Below, piece after piece: positions 46,616 to 55,446 of a stretch of 64,000 nucleotides of DNA. The stretch spans positions 26,175-90,174 of the forward strand of contig NZ_BAPV01000013.1 of the NCBI RefSeq assembly GCF_025995175.1, in the 5' to 3' direction. The position numbers were made by a program, and so were the translations under genes. A model generated the notes under the pieces. The model was not told where the DNA came from and did no database searches. It worked only from the letters and a program-made list of their open reading frames with translations. This DNA comes from Asaia krungthepensis NRIC 0535 (lineage in GTDB: Bacteria > Pseudomonadota > Alphaproteobacteria > Acetobacterales > Acetobacteraceae). Position 1 is the stretch's first letter. Each line of letters begins with the position of its first letter.

Positions 46616-47611
46616 ATGGATGCGGATTTTTCCGCTCTCGTGATCGAGAGGGACGAGACGGGTCGACAGGAGATCGCCTTGAGGCAGATGGCCGAGAGCG
46701 CGCTGCCGGGGGGCGATGTCACGGTGCGAGTCGAATATTCCACCCTGAATTACAAGGATGCTCTGGCGATCACTGGGCAAGCACCCGTTATTCGCCAGTT
46801 TCCCATGATTCCCGGTATCGATTTTGCGGGGACTGTGACCCGTTGCGATGATCCCGCGCTGTCGCCCGGGGATCGCGTCATCCTCAATGGCTGGGGCCTG
46901 GGCGAGAAACACTGGGGCGGTCTGGCAGGTATGGCCCGGGTACCGGCTGCCTGGCTTGTGCCTCTGCCTGAGACCCTGTCATCCCGACAGGCCATGGCGA
47001 TTGGCACGGCAGGGTATACAGCCATGCTGAGCGTGATGGCGCTCGAACGTAACGGGATTCAGCCCGAGACCGGGCCGGTCATCGTGTCGGGGGCATCGGG
47101 GGGCGTGGGCAGTCTTGCCGTGATGCTGCTCTCCCGTCTGGGCTACAGGGTCGAGGCCATGACCGGACGACCCGCGCATACCGCGTGGCTGCGGTCACTG
47201 GGGGCAACGGCGATACTGGATCGTGCCCTTTTCACTTCCCCCTGCAAACCGCTTGCGCGCGAGCAATGGGCCGGGGCTATCGATACGGCAGGGGGGCAGA
47301 TCCTGGCCAATATCTGCGCAGGCATGGCAGCGCGCGGTGTGGTGACGGCTTGCGGATTGGCAGCCGGCATGGAGTTTCCTGCCACTGTCGCCCCGTTCAT
47401 CCTCCGTGGTATCTCCCTTATCGGGATAGACAGTGTTTATTGTCCGCGCGCATTGCGGCTGGAGGCATGGAAGCGCCTGTCAGATCTGGTCGATCAGGGA
47501 TTACTCGAGAGCCTCGTTCAGGAGATCGGGCTAAGCGATGCCCCTGCGGCAGCCCGTGACCTGCTCGAGGGGCGGTGCCGCGGGAGACTGGTTGTCGCAA
47601 TCGGAGGATGA
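46616..47611 (+). CDS. acuI: Acrylyl-CoA reductase-like quinone oxidoreductase (YhdH/AcuI family)
   Basis: This 331-aa MDR protein shows YSTLNYKDALAITG, IPGIDFAGTV, GWGLGEKHWGGLAG and the nucleotide motif IVSGASGGVGSLAVMLLSRLGY, diagnostic of the YhdH/AcuI group. These reduce acrylyl-CoA or other electrophilic alkenes with NADPH. The start is 25 bases after hxlR, with GAAAGGGA ahead. It fits a response to reactive carbonyls, with HxlR as sensor. Confidence 0.87.
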   Translation: MDADFSALVIERDETGRQEIALRQMAESALPGGDVTVRVEYSTLNYKDALAITGQAPVIRQFPMIPGIDFAGTVTRCDDPALSPGDRVILNGWGLGEKHWGGLAGMARVPAAWLVPLPETLSSRQAMAIGTAGYTAMLSVMALERNGIQPETGPVIVSGASGGVGSLAVMLLSRLGYRVEAMTGRPAHTAWLRSLGATAILDRALFTSPCKPLAREQWAGAIDTAGGQILANICAGMAARGVVTACGLAAGMEFPATVAPFILRGISLIGIDSVYCPRALRLEAWKRLSDLVDQGLLESLVQEIGLSDAPAAARDLLEGRCRGRLVVAIGG

Positions 47612-47662
47612 AACCGGGCGTGTGCAATCGCGAACGCTCCAGCGCTGTCTGGAGCGCGCGGT

Positions 47663-48418
47663 TCAGCCCGGGTTGAGCTGTGAGAATACGGCCTCATAGC
47701 GCCCGTCGCGTTCAGCATGTCGGCGGAAATCATCGCCGGGAAGCAGGATCTCGCCGGCTTCATGGTCATTCCGTTCCAGTTTCGCCATGACCTGCGCTGT
47801 GTACACAGCCAGACTCATCGCACGGGGATCGGTCAGTTGCGCTTGTCCTGTCAGTGCGGTCTGGACATAAGGGGGTGACAGTTCGAACACTTCCACAGGC
47901 CCGTCCTTGAGTTGATGACGCAGGGATTGCAGCCAGGAATGAAGAAACGCCTTCGTGGCGCAATAAGTTGGAAACGCGGCTCTCGGCACGAAAGCGAGCG
48001 CCGACCCTGTGGCCATGAACGTGGCGTTTTCCTGCTGCTGCAAGATCGGCAATAATGCGGCGGCAATGCGCAGCACCCCCATGATGTTCGTGTCGATCAT
48101 GGAACATGCCTTCCCGACTTGCCATGACCCGTCTGCAAGGTTTTCAGCATGGGAGATCCCTGCATTGGCGATCACGATATTCAGCGTCGGAAAATGCGTC
48201 TTCACGATGCCGGGCAGGGCCGCGAGCGCGGCCTCGTCTGCGAGATCGAGAAGGAGAGGGACAATGCCGGGTCGTTTCCTTCCGATCTCGTCCAGCAGGG
48301 CCTGGCGACGCCCGGTGACGATCACGTTGTTGCCACGATCATGGAAAGCCTCCGCCAGGGCGCGCCCGATACCGCTCGTGCCTCCTGTGATCAGGATCGT
48401 GTTTCCGCTCATTTTCAT
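47663..48418 (-). CDS. Short-chain dehydrogenase/reductase
   Basis: This 251-aa classical SDR has TGGTSGIGRALAEAF, IANAGISHAE, and the active-site YCATK preceded by Ser in GSALAF. NADP preference is suggested by the Arg pair after the second beta strand (TGRRQ). The ATG at 48418 follows AAGGAGCCTGACC. It is 13 bases after the MFS stop, so both belong to one operon. Confidence 0.87.
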   Translation of the reverse strand: MKMSGNTILITGGTSGIGRALAEAFHDRGNNVIVTGRRQALLDEIGRKRPGIVPLLLDLADEAALAALPGIVKTHFPTLNIVIANAGISHAENLADGSWQVGKACSMIDTNIMGVLRIAAALLPILQQQENATFMATGSALAFVPRAAFPTYCATKAFLHSWLQSLRHQLKDGPVEVFELSPPYVQTALTGQAQLTDPRAMSLAVYTAQVMAKLERNDHEAGEILLPGDDFRRHAERDGRYEAVFSQLNPG

Positions 48419-48431
48419 GGTCAGGCTCCTT

Positions 48432-49673
48432 TCATCGGGATGCCGATCGGCCGGAAGAAGAGTATCGAGCTTGTTTCGCGGTCTGTCTGTGCATGCCGGG
48501 CACCAGACAAAGAGCTGCAATCGTCGCCAGAGCGCCGATCAGAAAAGCTGTGCCGGTGGTGAAATAGCTGATGGCTAGGCCCATGATCGGGCCGGTCACG
48601 CCTAGAGCGATATCGGCAAAGGCGATGAAATTGCCCAGGGCCCGCCCTCGTATCGATGGCGGCACAAGATTAAGAGCCAGAACACCCATGGACGGGAACA
48701 CCAGCGAGAAACCGAGGCCGGTAATGGCTGCACCTGTGACAGCCATTTCAGGTCGGGACGCCGACCATAAAAGGACCTGGCCGATCGTTTCGAGAGCGAG
48801 CGACCCCAGGGCCACGCGCATTGCCCCGATTCGATCAGGCAGACCGGCAGCAAAGAGACGCACGGCGATATAGGCCACGGCAAAAGCAGCAAAACCGGCA
48901 CCGGCATGCGACCAACCATGCTCGTAATAATCCAGCGTCAGAAAAGCAGAGAGCGCGGCATAGGGGATGGTGGCCAGGGCGAGTACGGCGCCGAAACGCC
49001 AGATCATGCCGAGGACCTTGTGAAAAGGTGTGCGTCCTCCCCCCGAAGGGGCGACCGGGCGCAGGGGGAGTATGCACCCTAGCACCAGGACTGGTGCAGC
49101 AGCCATGAGAAAGCCAACCAGCGTGAGGCCGCCTGATTCAAAGCCGGTGAGACCGCTCGCGGCTCCCAGACCGATAGCGGCATAGAGCGCCATACCTGTC
49201 CAGGACATGACAACTCCCGTGCGTGCTGCGCCGAGCCGGGCAATACCCCAGCTCATCAGCCCTGTCAGAAACAGGCTCTCTGCCAATCCCATCAGCAGGC
49301 GCCCAAAAATGAGCGTTTCGAGCACAACGAAGCGTCCTGGATCGAGGACACCGGCAAGCGCATAGGCCAGTCCCGATAGGGCTGCCAGCGGCAGGCCAAT
49401 CAGGATGACATGACGAGGGCCACGTGAGTCGCATAATGTCCCGGCCCAATGCCGCGTGAGTAAAGTCGCGAGTGACTGAAGGCCGATAACACCGCCAATT
49501 GTTGCGGAACCGAAACCGAGTCGTTCCCTGATTTCGAGCGCCATCGGGCCCAGAGGGACGCTCACGGAAAAATAGCCAAGAAAAATGGACAGGATGAGAG
49601 GAGCAAGCCCGCGGAATGTCGAGACATTATCCGGGTTTGCGGATGCGTGTTTTGCAGATTGGGTCATATTCAA
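48432..49673 (-). CDS. MFS transporter, probable drug/metabolite efflux
   Basis: This 413-aa, 12-helix protein is of the Bcr/YhhS-like arabinose-efflux kind (VPLGPMALEIRERLGFGSATIGGVIGLQSLATLLTR, GTLCDSRGPRHVIL, SSLVFPSMGVLALNLVPP-type second half). It probably exports small molecules. It heads a two-gene operon with the SDR. Confidence 0.85.
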   Translation of the reverse strand: MNMTQSAKHASANPDNVSTFRGLAPLILSIFLGYFSVSVPLGPMALEIRERLGFGSATIGGVIGLQSLATLLTRHWAGTLCDSRGPRHVILIGLPLAALSGLAYALAGVLDPGRFVVLETLIFGRLLMGLAESLFLTGLMSWGIARLGAARTGVVMSWTGMALYAAIGLGAASGLTGFESGGLTLVGFLMAAAPVLVLGCILPLRPVAPSGGGRTPFHKVLGMIWRFGAVLALATIPYAALSAFLTLDYYEHGWSHAGAGFAAFAVAYIAVRLFAAGLPDRIGAMRVALGSLALETIGQVLLWSASRPEMAVTGAAITGLGFSLVFPSMGVLALNLVPPSIRGRALGNFIAFADIALGVTGPIMGLAISYFTTGTAFLIGALATIAALCLVPGMHRQTAKQARYSSSGRSASR

Positions 49674-50015
49674 CGCGCCTTGTGGGGCCGAGACATTCCC
49701 TGCTGGGATCCTCTCGACAAAGGACGCGTTGGATGACGGTAACGCCTACGGCAGTTCGTTTCAGGACGAACGCACCGAAGGATTTACGAAGCCATCCGGC
49801 GAACGTCAAGTCAGCTCATCCCGCAAGGGCCATCCGGTGCGCTTGTCCATGGCGCGGTGGGCCGGGCGATCCTGTGAGTTACCTGGCCGGGATCCATACA
49901 GGAGCAAGGGTGCCGGATTTCGGTGAACCGGGGTGATAGGGGGATGATACGTGATGTGCTTTGCCCGGCTCGCAGTATCCGGAGGGAACGCGATCATGCG
50001 AAACCGGGATGTCTC
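49674..50015. other. Intergenic stretch without a gene
   Basis: This 342-base region holds the upstream region of the MFS gene and the 3' flank of the quinone reductase. I see no family-like frame and no strong terminator. Confidence 0.5.
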
Positions 50016-50795
50016 TTATCGGCTCAGGTGGATCATCAACCCGTCCTTGCCGCTTCCCAGCCCCTCGCGCAGCACTTGCTGTTCGTCGTAATCACCACCG
50101 TTTTGCGTGCGGAACGCGATGGGGATTTCGGTAAAGAAATCCTTCAAGCGAGCCTGAAATGACTCTCTGGCTTCGACCCATCGTGCGTCATCGAGCCTGT
50201 CGGCCTGGTAGAGCGCGAAAGGCGGCAGCACACTCATGCCGGGATAGAAGAGAATACCATGCTGGATCGGCCACAGGACATCGAATAGCCGCCCATTGAC
50301 GCCGCGATCTGTATAGTGAGGTTCACGCCCGCCCAATGTTACTGCCAGCATTGCCCGCTTGCCCATGAGTGTGCCCTCTCCGTATCGGTCGCCCCAGCGT
50401 GCGCCGCCTTGTGCACCGACGCCGTAAGCGAAACCGCAGGCGTAAACCCTGTCGATCCATCCTTTCAGAATCGCAGGGAGCCCGAACCACCACAGCGGAA
50501 AATTGAGGATGACCCCGTCTGCCCAGAGAAGCTTCTGCTGCTCGGCCAGGATATCGGCTGCTTGTGTGCCTTCCTGATAGGCAGTTTTTGAGGCGGCAGC
50601 GTAGTGCAGCCGGTCACTATCGGAATGCGTGGTGAAATCCGCGCTGTCGGCCACCGCCTTCCAGTTCATGGCATAGAGGTCAGATACCTGAACTTCGTGT
50701 CCCTGAGCGGTGAGCGTTTCGACAGCAACATCTTTCAGGGCGCTGCTCAGCGAGCGGGGCTCGGGATGAGCATGGATGATCAAGAGACGACTCAT
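50016..50795 (-). CDS. NAD(P)H:quinone reductase, flavodoxin-2 family
   Basis: This 259-aa protein has MSRLLIIHAHPEPRSLSSALKD and LNFPLWWFGLPAILKGWIDRVYACGFAYG, typical of MdaB/NQO1-like FMN or FAD enzymes that reduce quinones by two electrons. It is divergent from a LysR regulator with a strong dyad between. It likely protects against quinone or electrophile stress. Confidence 0.88.
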   Translation of the reverse strand: MSRLLIIHAHPEPRSLSSALKDVAVETLTAQGHEVQVSDLYAMNWKAVADSADFTTHSDSDRLHYAAASKTAYQEGTQAADILAEQQKLLWADGVILNFPLWWFGLPAILKGWIDRVYACGFAYGVGAQGGARWGDRYGEGTLMGKRAMLAVTLGGREPHYTDRGVNGRLFDVLWPIQHGILFYPGMSVLPPFALYQADRLDDARWVEARESFQARLKDFFTEIPIAFRTQNGGDYDEQQVLREGLGSGKDGLMIHLSR

Positions 50796-50826
50796 CGTTT
50801 GGCTCTTTTCGTGTGTCAGTGAAAAA

Positions 50827-50853
50827 CCCTGCGCAATAAGGCATTGCGCAGGG
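50827..50853. promoter_or_regulatory. 11-bp inverted repeat between quinone reductase and LysR genes
   Basis: CCCTGCGCAAT (50827-50837) and ATTGCGCAGGG (50843-50853) pair perfectly around AAGGC. The position suggests a LysR operator. Read on the minus strand the stem is followed by TTTTTC, so it could also be a terminator-like attenuator in the quinone-reductase leader. Confidence 0.6.
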
Positions 50854-50917
50854 AAGAGCCTGCCACGCGATCATGCTATCGTTGAAATCGAAAGATTTTC
50901 ATGCTGCTATCCATCAA

Positions 50918-51856
50918 ATGGATATCGAACGTCTCGATCTCAATCTGCTCGCCACGCTCGACGTGTTGCTGGCAGAGCGCAACGTCACCCGCGCTGCGAG
51001 ACGTCTGGCCATCAGTCAGCCCGCTCTCTCCACCAGACTGGCCCGTTTGAGGGCGGTGCTGGGTGACCCGCTTCTGCTGCCGGGGCCGCGCGGCATGATA
51101 CCGACCGAGCGTGCTCTAGCCCTGCACAAGCCTCTGCGCGCCGCACTCGACGCTGTGCGCGACGTTGTGGCGGTTGCCAGTCGTTTCGACCCCATGACGG
51201 CTTCTGCGACAGTCACAATCGTCGCAAGCGACTACGTGCAATACGCCGTGCTCTTTGACTTGGTGCGCCACCTTCGCGACGTGGCACCGGGAATTCGTGT
51301 CGCCTGGCGCAGCGCCGCCCAGCGATCCGGGCTTGAGCTTTTTGAGCAAGGAGACGCAGATCTTTATCTCACTATACCGGACGATATTCCGGATGGACTC
51401 CGTCAAACACCCTTGTTCGACGAAACCTACGTGCTTATTGCGCGAGCCGGCCATCCCGAGGTGCAGGGATCACCGGGTCTCGATCTGTTCTGCCGTCTCG
51501 ACCATATACTTGTCTCACCAGCGGGGGGAGGATTTGCGGGCGCAACAGATATCGCTCTTGCGGCAATGGGGCGTGAGCGACGCGTTGTCCTGTCGGTTCC
51601 CGGCTTCCTGATGGTGCCCGAGATCGTAGCTCGGTCCGATATGGTCGCGATCGTGCCGCGACGGATCGTAGCTGCAAGAAGGCTGCCGCTCGCTGTTCTT
51701 CAGCCTCCGCTTGCTGTGCCGGGTTTCACGATTGCCATGGCCTGGCACGATCGCACGGCCATGCATCCTCTTTATCGATGGATGCGTGAGACGATTGTCT
51801 CTGTTGTCCGCCGTGCCTCAGGGGATGACGGGAAACGGTTTCATGGCACGCTCTAG
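50918..51856 (+). CDS. LysR-family transcriptional regulator
   Basis: This 312-aa LysR regulator shows LDLNLLATLDVLLAERNVTRAARRLAISQPALSTRLARLRAVLGDPLLL and a C-terminal effector domain. I used ATG 50918 (MDIERLD), which matches family N-termini, rather than the ATG at 50873. It is divergent from the quinone reductase and probably controls it. Confidence 0.88.
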   Translation: MDIERLDLNLLATLDVLLAERNVTRAARRLAISQPALSTRLARLRAVLGDPLLLPGPRGMIPTERALALHKPLRAALDAVRDVVAVASRFDPMTASATVTIVASDYVQYAVLFDLVRHLRDVAPGIRVAWRSAAQRSGLELFEQGDADLYLTIPDDIPDGLRQTPLFDETYVLIARAGHPEVQGSPGLDLFCRLDHILVSPAGGGFAGATDIALAAMGRERRVVLSVPGFLMVPEIVARSDMVAIVPRRIVAARRLPLAVLQPPLAVPGFTIAMAWHDRTAMHPLYRWMRETIVSVVRRASGDDGKRFHGTL

Positions 51857-52415
51857 ACCCGAAGTGCTCACGATACCACTATGGGCGGGCTCATCGTGCC
51901 GCTGATGCCAGGTCGCCCGGAGCCTGAGCTACGGGGAAATCCTCTGCTGAATTTGGCGGTGACTCTTTTCAAGGGAGTTGGCGGACGCGAGGCTGATGAT
52001 AGCGTCTCAATTCCACAGGCGGGAAGCTTGCGGGATATGAACTGTGGGGGGCATTGGCCCCTGTCCCGCGGGTATGGATCATGGCAGGGAAAAGGAGGAT
52101 GTCACGGACGAGTTTCGGGCATCGGTGACACGTGCTCTTTCCTGCGCGGAACGTCGGTCGGCAAGTATTAGCCAGTCGCCCAAGGCCGGGGCATTTGCGG
52201 GGATGTGACTGAGTAGGCCTGTGGTGCCGGGATGGGCGAGGCATAATCCATCGGTCGACAGGGCGATCTCGCCGCATTTGCCGATGCAAGGTTTCCTGCT
52301 CTTGACGAAGACTACTCTCCTGAATAGCTCAGGAGTGGCTCAAAATCAGTACTTCGGTAAATCAGGATTATGCTTCTAACCGGCCGCATTCCGCAGAAAA
52401 CTGCGGTCAATGCCG
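51857..52415. other. Intergenic stretch without a supported gene
   Basis: Frames here are short and lack family resemblance. A stem CTCCTGA/TCAGGAG with a 5-base loop lies at 52317-52335. Another, CCGCAG-AAAA-CTGCGG (52391-52406), lies just past the tRNA 3' end and may stop tRNA-Glu transcription, though it has no T tract. Confidence 0.5.
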
Positions 52416-52491
52416 TGGTGTCCCGTACGGGATTCGAACCCGTGTTACCGCCGTGAAAGGGCGGTGTCCTAGGCCTCTAGACGAACGGGAC
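52416..52491 (-). tRNA. tRNA-Glu (UUC)
   Basis: The minus strand reads GTCCCGT as the 5' acceptor strand and ACGGGAC-A-CCA at the 3' end. Anticodon arm CCGCC-CTTTCAC-GGCGG gives anticodon TTC. The T loop is TTCGAAT. The CCA end is encoded. It is co-oriented with recJ, 48 bases downstream of it. Confidence 0.95.
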
Positions 52492-52539
52492 TGGAGGCGT
52501 GAGCGGCTGATTATCCCAGCGGGGGGTGGGGGTCAACCC

Positions 52540-54348
52540 CTAAATCGTGGCGGCGTCCAAAATAAAAAAGCTCAGCATATCCTGACCTTGCCACTGCTCG
52601 CAGCGCAATTGTCCGGCCACATGCAGCACCGGCATGGCACGATCTTCGAGCAGCTCCGCGTAGGGCTTGTCGGCGGCTCGGAACACGAGACCACGCAACC
52701 TGCCACCATCTTCGCCCTGCAGGATTACCCGCAATGTATTGCCGTCGCGGCCGATGCGTTCGCTTTTGACGGCGCGTACACGGCTGATCGCAATAACCGG
52801 CTCTTCGTGGCCTGCGCCGAAGGGGCCGAGCCTGCCCAGTTGCGCCGCGATCTCCGTGGTCGCGCCCCGCAACGCCAGAACGCCGTCGATGCTCAGTGCG
52901 TCATGACGGGGGCGGTGGCGCGCTTCGGCAAGCGCTTGGTCGAGATGGGCATGGAAGGCTTCGGCTTTGTCGGCAGAAAGGGAGAATCCGGCCGCCATGG
53001 CATGGCCCCCACCCGTCAGCAGCAGACCCGACTGACAGGCTGCAATCACGGCAGCTCCGATATCCAGACCTGGAACGGAGCGCGCCGATCCCTTGATCAC
53101 GCCGTCCTGTAGGGCGCCAATCAGTGCGGGGCGATTGCAGCGTTCACGGACGCGACTGGCCACGATCCCCACAACACCGGGATGCCAGCTCTCGCCGTGC
53201 AGAAACAGGGCAGCATGGCCGGATTCAAGCTGAGCCTCGGCCTGATGATAGGCCTCGGTCAGAATGTCGGCTTCGACAGTCTGGCGTTGCCGGTTGATCT
53301 CATCGAGCTTCTCTGCCAGCGCGCGCGCTTCGAAAGCATCTTCGCTCAGCAGAAGTTTCACACCGAGATCGGCCTGAGCGATACGCCCGCCCGCATTGAT
53401 GCGTGGGCCGATACCGAAACCGCAGGCCATGGCACTCGACGTTTCCTTCACTCCCGCCACCGAGGCGAGGGTGGAAAGTCCCAGACGCTCGCCGCGTCCC
53501 ATGACACGCAGGCCCTGGGTGACGAAAGCGCGGTTCAGGTCGCGCAGGGGCATCACATCGCAGATAGTCGCGAGCGCGACCAGATCGAGCTTGCGCAGAA
53601 GGGCAGGTTCTTCATGGACTTCGAACCAGCCGGACAGGCGCAGGGCACGACATGTGGCAATCAGGGCAAGGAAGGCAACACTCGTGGCACAGAGATGACC
53701 CAGCCCGGATTCGCAATCCACCCTGTTCGGGTTGACCACCATGCAACCGGGCAGAATGGCCCCGTCCGGCTTGTGATGATCGAGAACGATGATATCGCCG
53801 GAGGTGCGCAGAGTGTCGAGCAACGAGACCGCTGCCGTGCCGCAATCCACACAGATCAGCAGTGTTGCTCCCCTGGCGCGTAGTCCCTCTAGGGCCGTTG
53901 CGTTCGGGCCATATCCTTCTTTCTGGCGGTCCGGGATATGGAAATGGACCGCGCAACCGAGTTCGCGCAGGGTTTCGGTCAGGAGCGTGGTGCCACAGGC
54001 GCCATCCACATCGTAATCGCCGAAAACACCGATCGTTTCACCCGAGCGGACCGCCTGGGCCAGACGGGCTGCGGCTTCGTCCATGCCGCGCAGGCAGGAG
54101 GGATCGGGCAGCCAGTCACGCAGTTTAGGGTCGAGGAAAGCTGCAACCTGGGAGGGATCTATTCCTCTGCCATGCAGAATGCGTGCGAGGAGCTCGGGAA
54201 TGCCAGCACGTTGTGCCATGGCAAGGGCAACGCGGCCATCGCCGGCCGCCAGTTTCTCGTCGCGCCAGATCCAGGAGCGCCCGCTGCCGCTTGAATGGAC
54301 GGACAGGACCGGCTCTGGCGGAACAAGGAACGAGGGAGCGTCAGACAT
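52540..54348 (-). CDS. recJ: Single-stranded-DNA-specific exonuclease RecJ
   Basis: This 602-aa DHH-family 5'-3' nuclease acts in RecF recombination and repair. Motifs are FGDYDVDGACGTTLL, VDCGT, LDHHKP, and in the DHHA1 part GSARSVPGLDIG and TGGGHAMAAGFSL. It is the last gene of a four-gene run (aminotransferase, hom, glpX, recJ). Length is normal. Confidence 0.95.
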   Translation of the reverse strand: MSDAPSFLVPPEPVLSVHSSGSGRSWIWRDEKLAAGDGRVALAMAQRAGIPELLARILHGRGIDPSQVAAFLDPKLRDWLPDPSCLRGMDEAAARLAQAVRSGETIGVFGDYDVDGACGTTLLTETLRELGCAVHFHIPDRQKEGYGPNATALEGLRARGATLLICVDCGTAAVSLLDTLRTSGDIIVLDHHKPDGAILPGCMVVNPNRVDCESGLGHLCATSVAFLALIATCRALRLSGWFEVHEEPALLRKLDLVALATICDVMPLRDLNRAFVTQGLRVMGRGERLGLSTLASVAGVKETSSAMACGFGIGPRINAGGRIAQADLGVKLLLSEDAFEARALAEKLDEINRQRQTVEADILTEAYHQAEAQLESGHAALFLHGESWHPGVVGIVASRVRERCNRPALIGALQDGVIKGSARSVPGLDIGAAVIAACQSGLLLTGGGHAMAAGFSLSADKAEAFHAHLDQALAEARHRPRHDALSIDGVLALRGATTEIAAQLGRLGPFGAGHEEPVIAISRVRAVKSERIGRDGNTLRVILQGEDGGRLRGLVFRAADKPYAELLEDRAMPVLHVAGQLRCEQWQGQDMLSFFILDAATI

Positions 54349-54369
54349 ACGCTCCCTTATAGGATGGGA

Positions 54370-55362
54370 TCAGTGACCTGCCCATGTCTTGGTGGAGAAA
54401 TCGTGACGTCCCTCAATGAAGCGCACTGTCGCTGATTTGGAGCGCATCACGATGGAATGGGTGCGCGCAATCGTCGGACCATAGAAGCGAACACCGCGAA
54501 GAAGTGTTCCTGTGGTCACGCCCGTGGCCGAGAACAGCACATCGCCGCGCGCCATGTCATGCAGGCCGAGCTTGCGGGTAGGGTCCTTGCCGGGATCCAT
54601 GGAGCGGGCGCGCTCGACCTGACTTTCATCCTCGAACATCAGGCGGCCCTGCATCTGTCCTCCAACGCAGCGTACGGCTGCAGCGGCGAGAACGCCTTCA
54701 GGGGCGCCACCCGAGCCTGCGTAGATATCCACGCGGCTCTCATCCATGCAGGCCGCGATGGCGGCAGCAACGTCACCATCAGTCAGGAGCATGACGCGGG
54801 CACCAGCTTCACGGGCGCGAGCGATCATCTCCTCATGGCGTTCGCGATCGAGGGCACACATGGTGATGGAGGAGATATCCTTGCCCTTGGCCTTGGCGAG
54901 GTCACGCAGCGTGGTCTCGATGGGGGCGTCGATGTCGATCAGATCATCCGGCAGATTGGGGCCAACCACCAGCTTCTGCATGTAGATGTCGGGGGCATGA
55001 AGGAAATTGCCGCTCTCGGCCAGGGCCACCATGGTCATGGCATTGGGCATGTCCTTGGCGCAAAGATTGGTGCCTTCCAGCGGATCGACGGCGATATCCA
55101 TCTTGGGGCCACCGGCACCCACCGTCTCGCCGATATAGAGCATCGGCGCTTCATCCATTTCGCCTTCGCCGATCACGACCGTTCCCTCGATCGCGACCGT
55201 GTCGAACGCGGCCCTCATGGCCTGAACGGCTGCACCGTCAGCCTCGTTCTTTTCCCCACGGCCTGTCCAGGCCGATGACGAGATGGCCGCAGCTTCTGTC
55301 ACGCGAACGAGTTCGAGCGCGAGGTTGCGATCCGTCACTTTATACTTAGGAGAGAAAGGCAT
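54370..55362 (-). CDS. glpX: Fructose-1,6-bisphosphatase class II
   Basis: This 330-aa gluconeogenic phosphatase shows IGEGEMDEAPMLYIGE, VDPLEGTN and the later GGAPEGVLAAAAVRCVGGQ, all diagnostic of GlpX. It is 21 bases upstream of recJ and downstream of hom. Confidence 0.94.
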   Translation of the reverse strand: MPFSPKYKVTDRNLALELVRVTEAAAISSSAWTGRGEKNEADGAAVQAMRAAFDTVAIEGTVVIGEGEMDEAPMLYIGETVGAGGPKMDIAVDPLEGTNLCAKDMPNAMTMVALAESGNFLHAPDIYMQKLVVGPNLPDDLIDIDAPIETTLRDLAKAKGKDISSITMCALDRERHEEMIARAREAGARVMLLTDGDVAAAIAACMDESRVDIYAGSGGAPEGVLAAAAVRCVGGQMQGRLMFEDESQVERARSMDPGKDPTRKLGLHDMARGDVLFSATGVTTGTLLRGVRFYGPTIARTHSIVMRSKSATVRFIEGRHDFSTKTWAGH

Positions 55363-55446
55363 CCGGTATATCCTATCTGTACTCTATCCAGCTGAGCCGG
55401 AATTGCGACACGCCCTGTTATGCCGGGATGTGCCGCCTTTGCCACA

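Noticed and set aside
51969..52289. 106-codon minus-strand frame before tRNA-Glu
   Set aside because: Low-complexity, Arg/His/Pro-rich, no start signal; typical spurious frame of GC-rich DNA.
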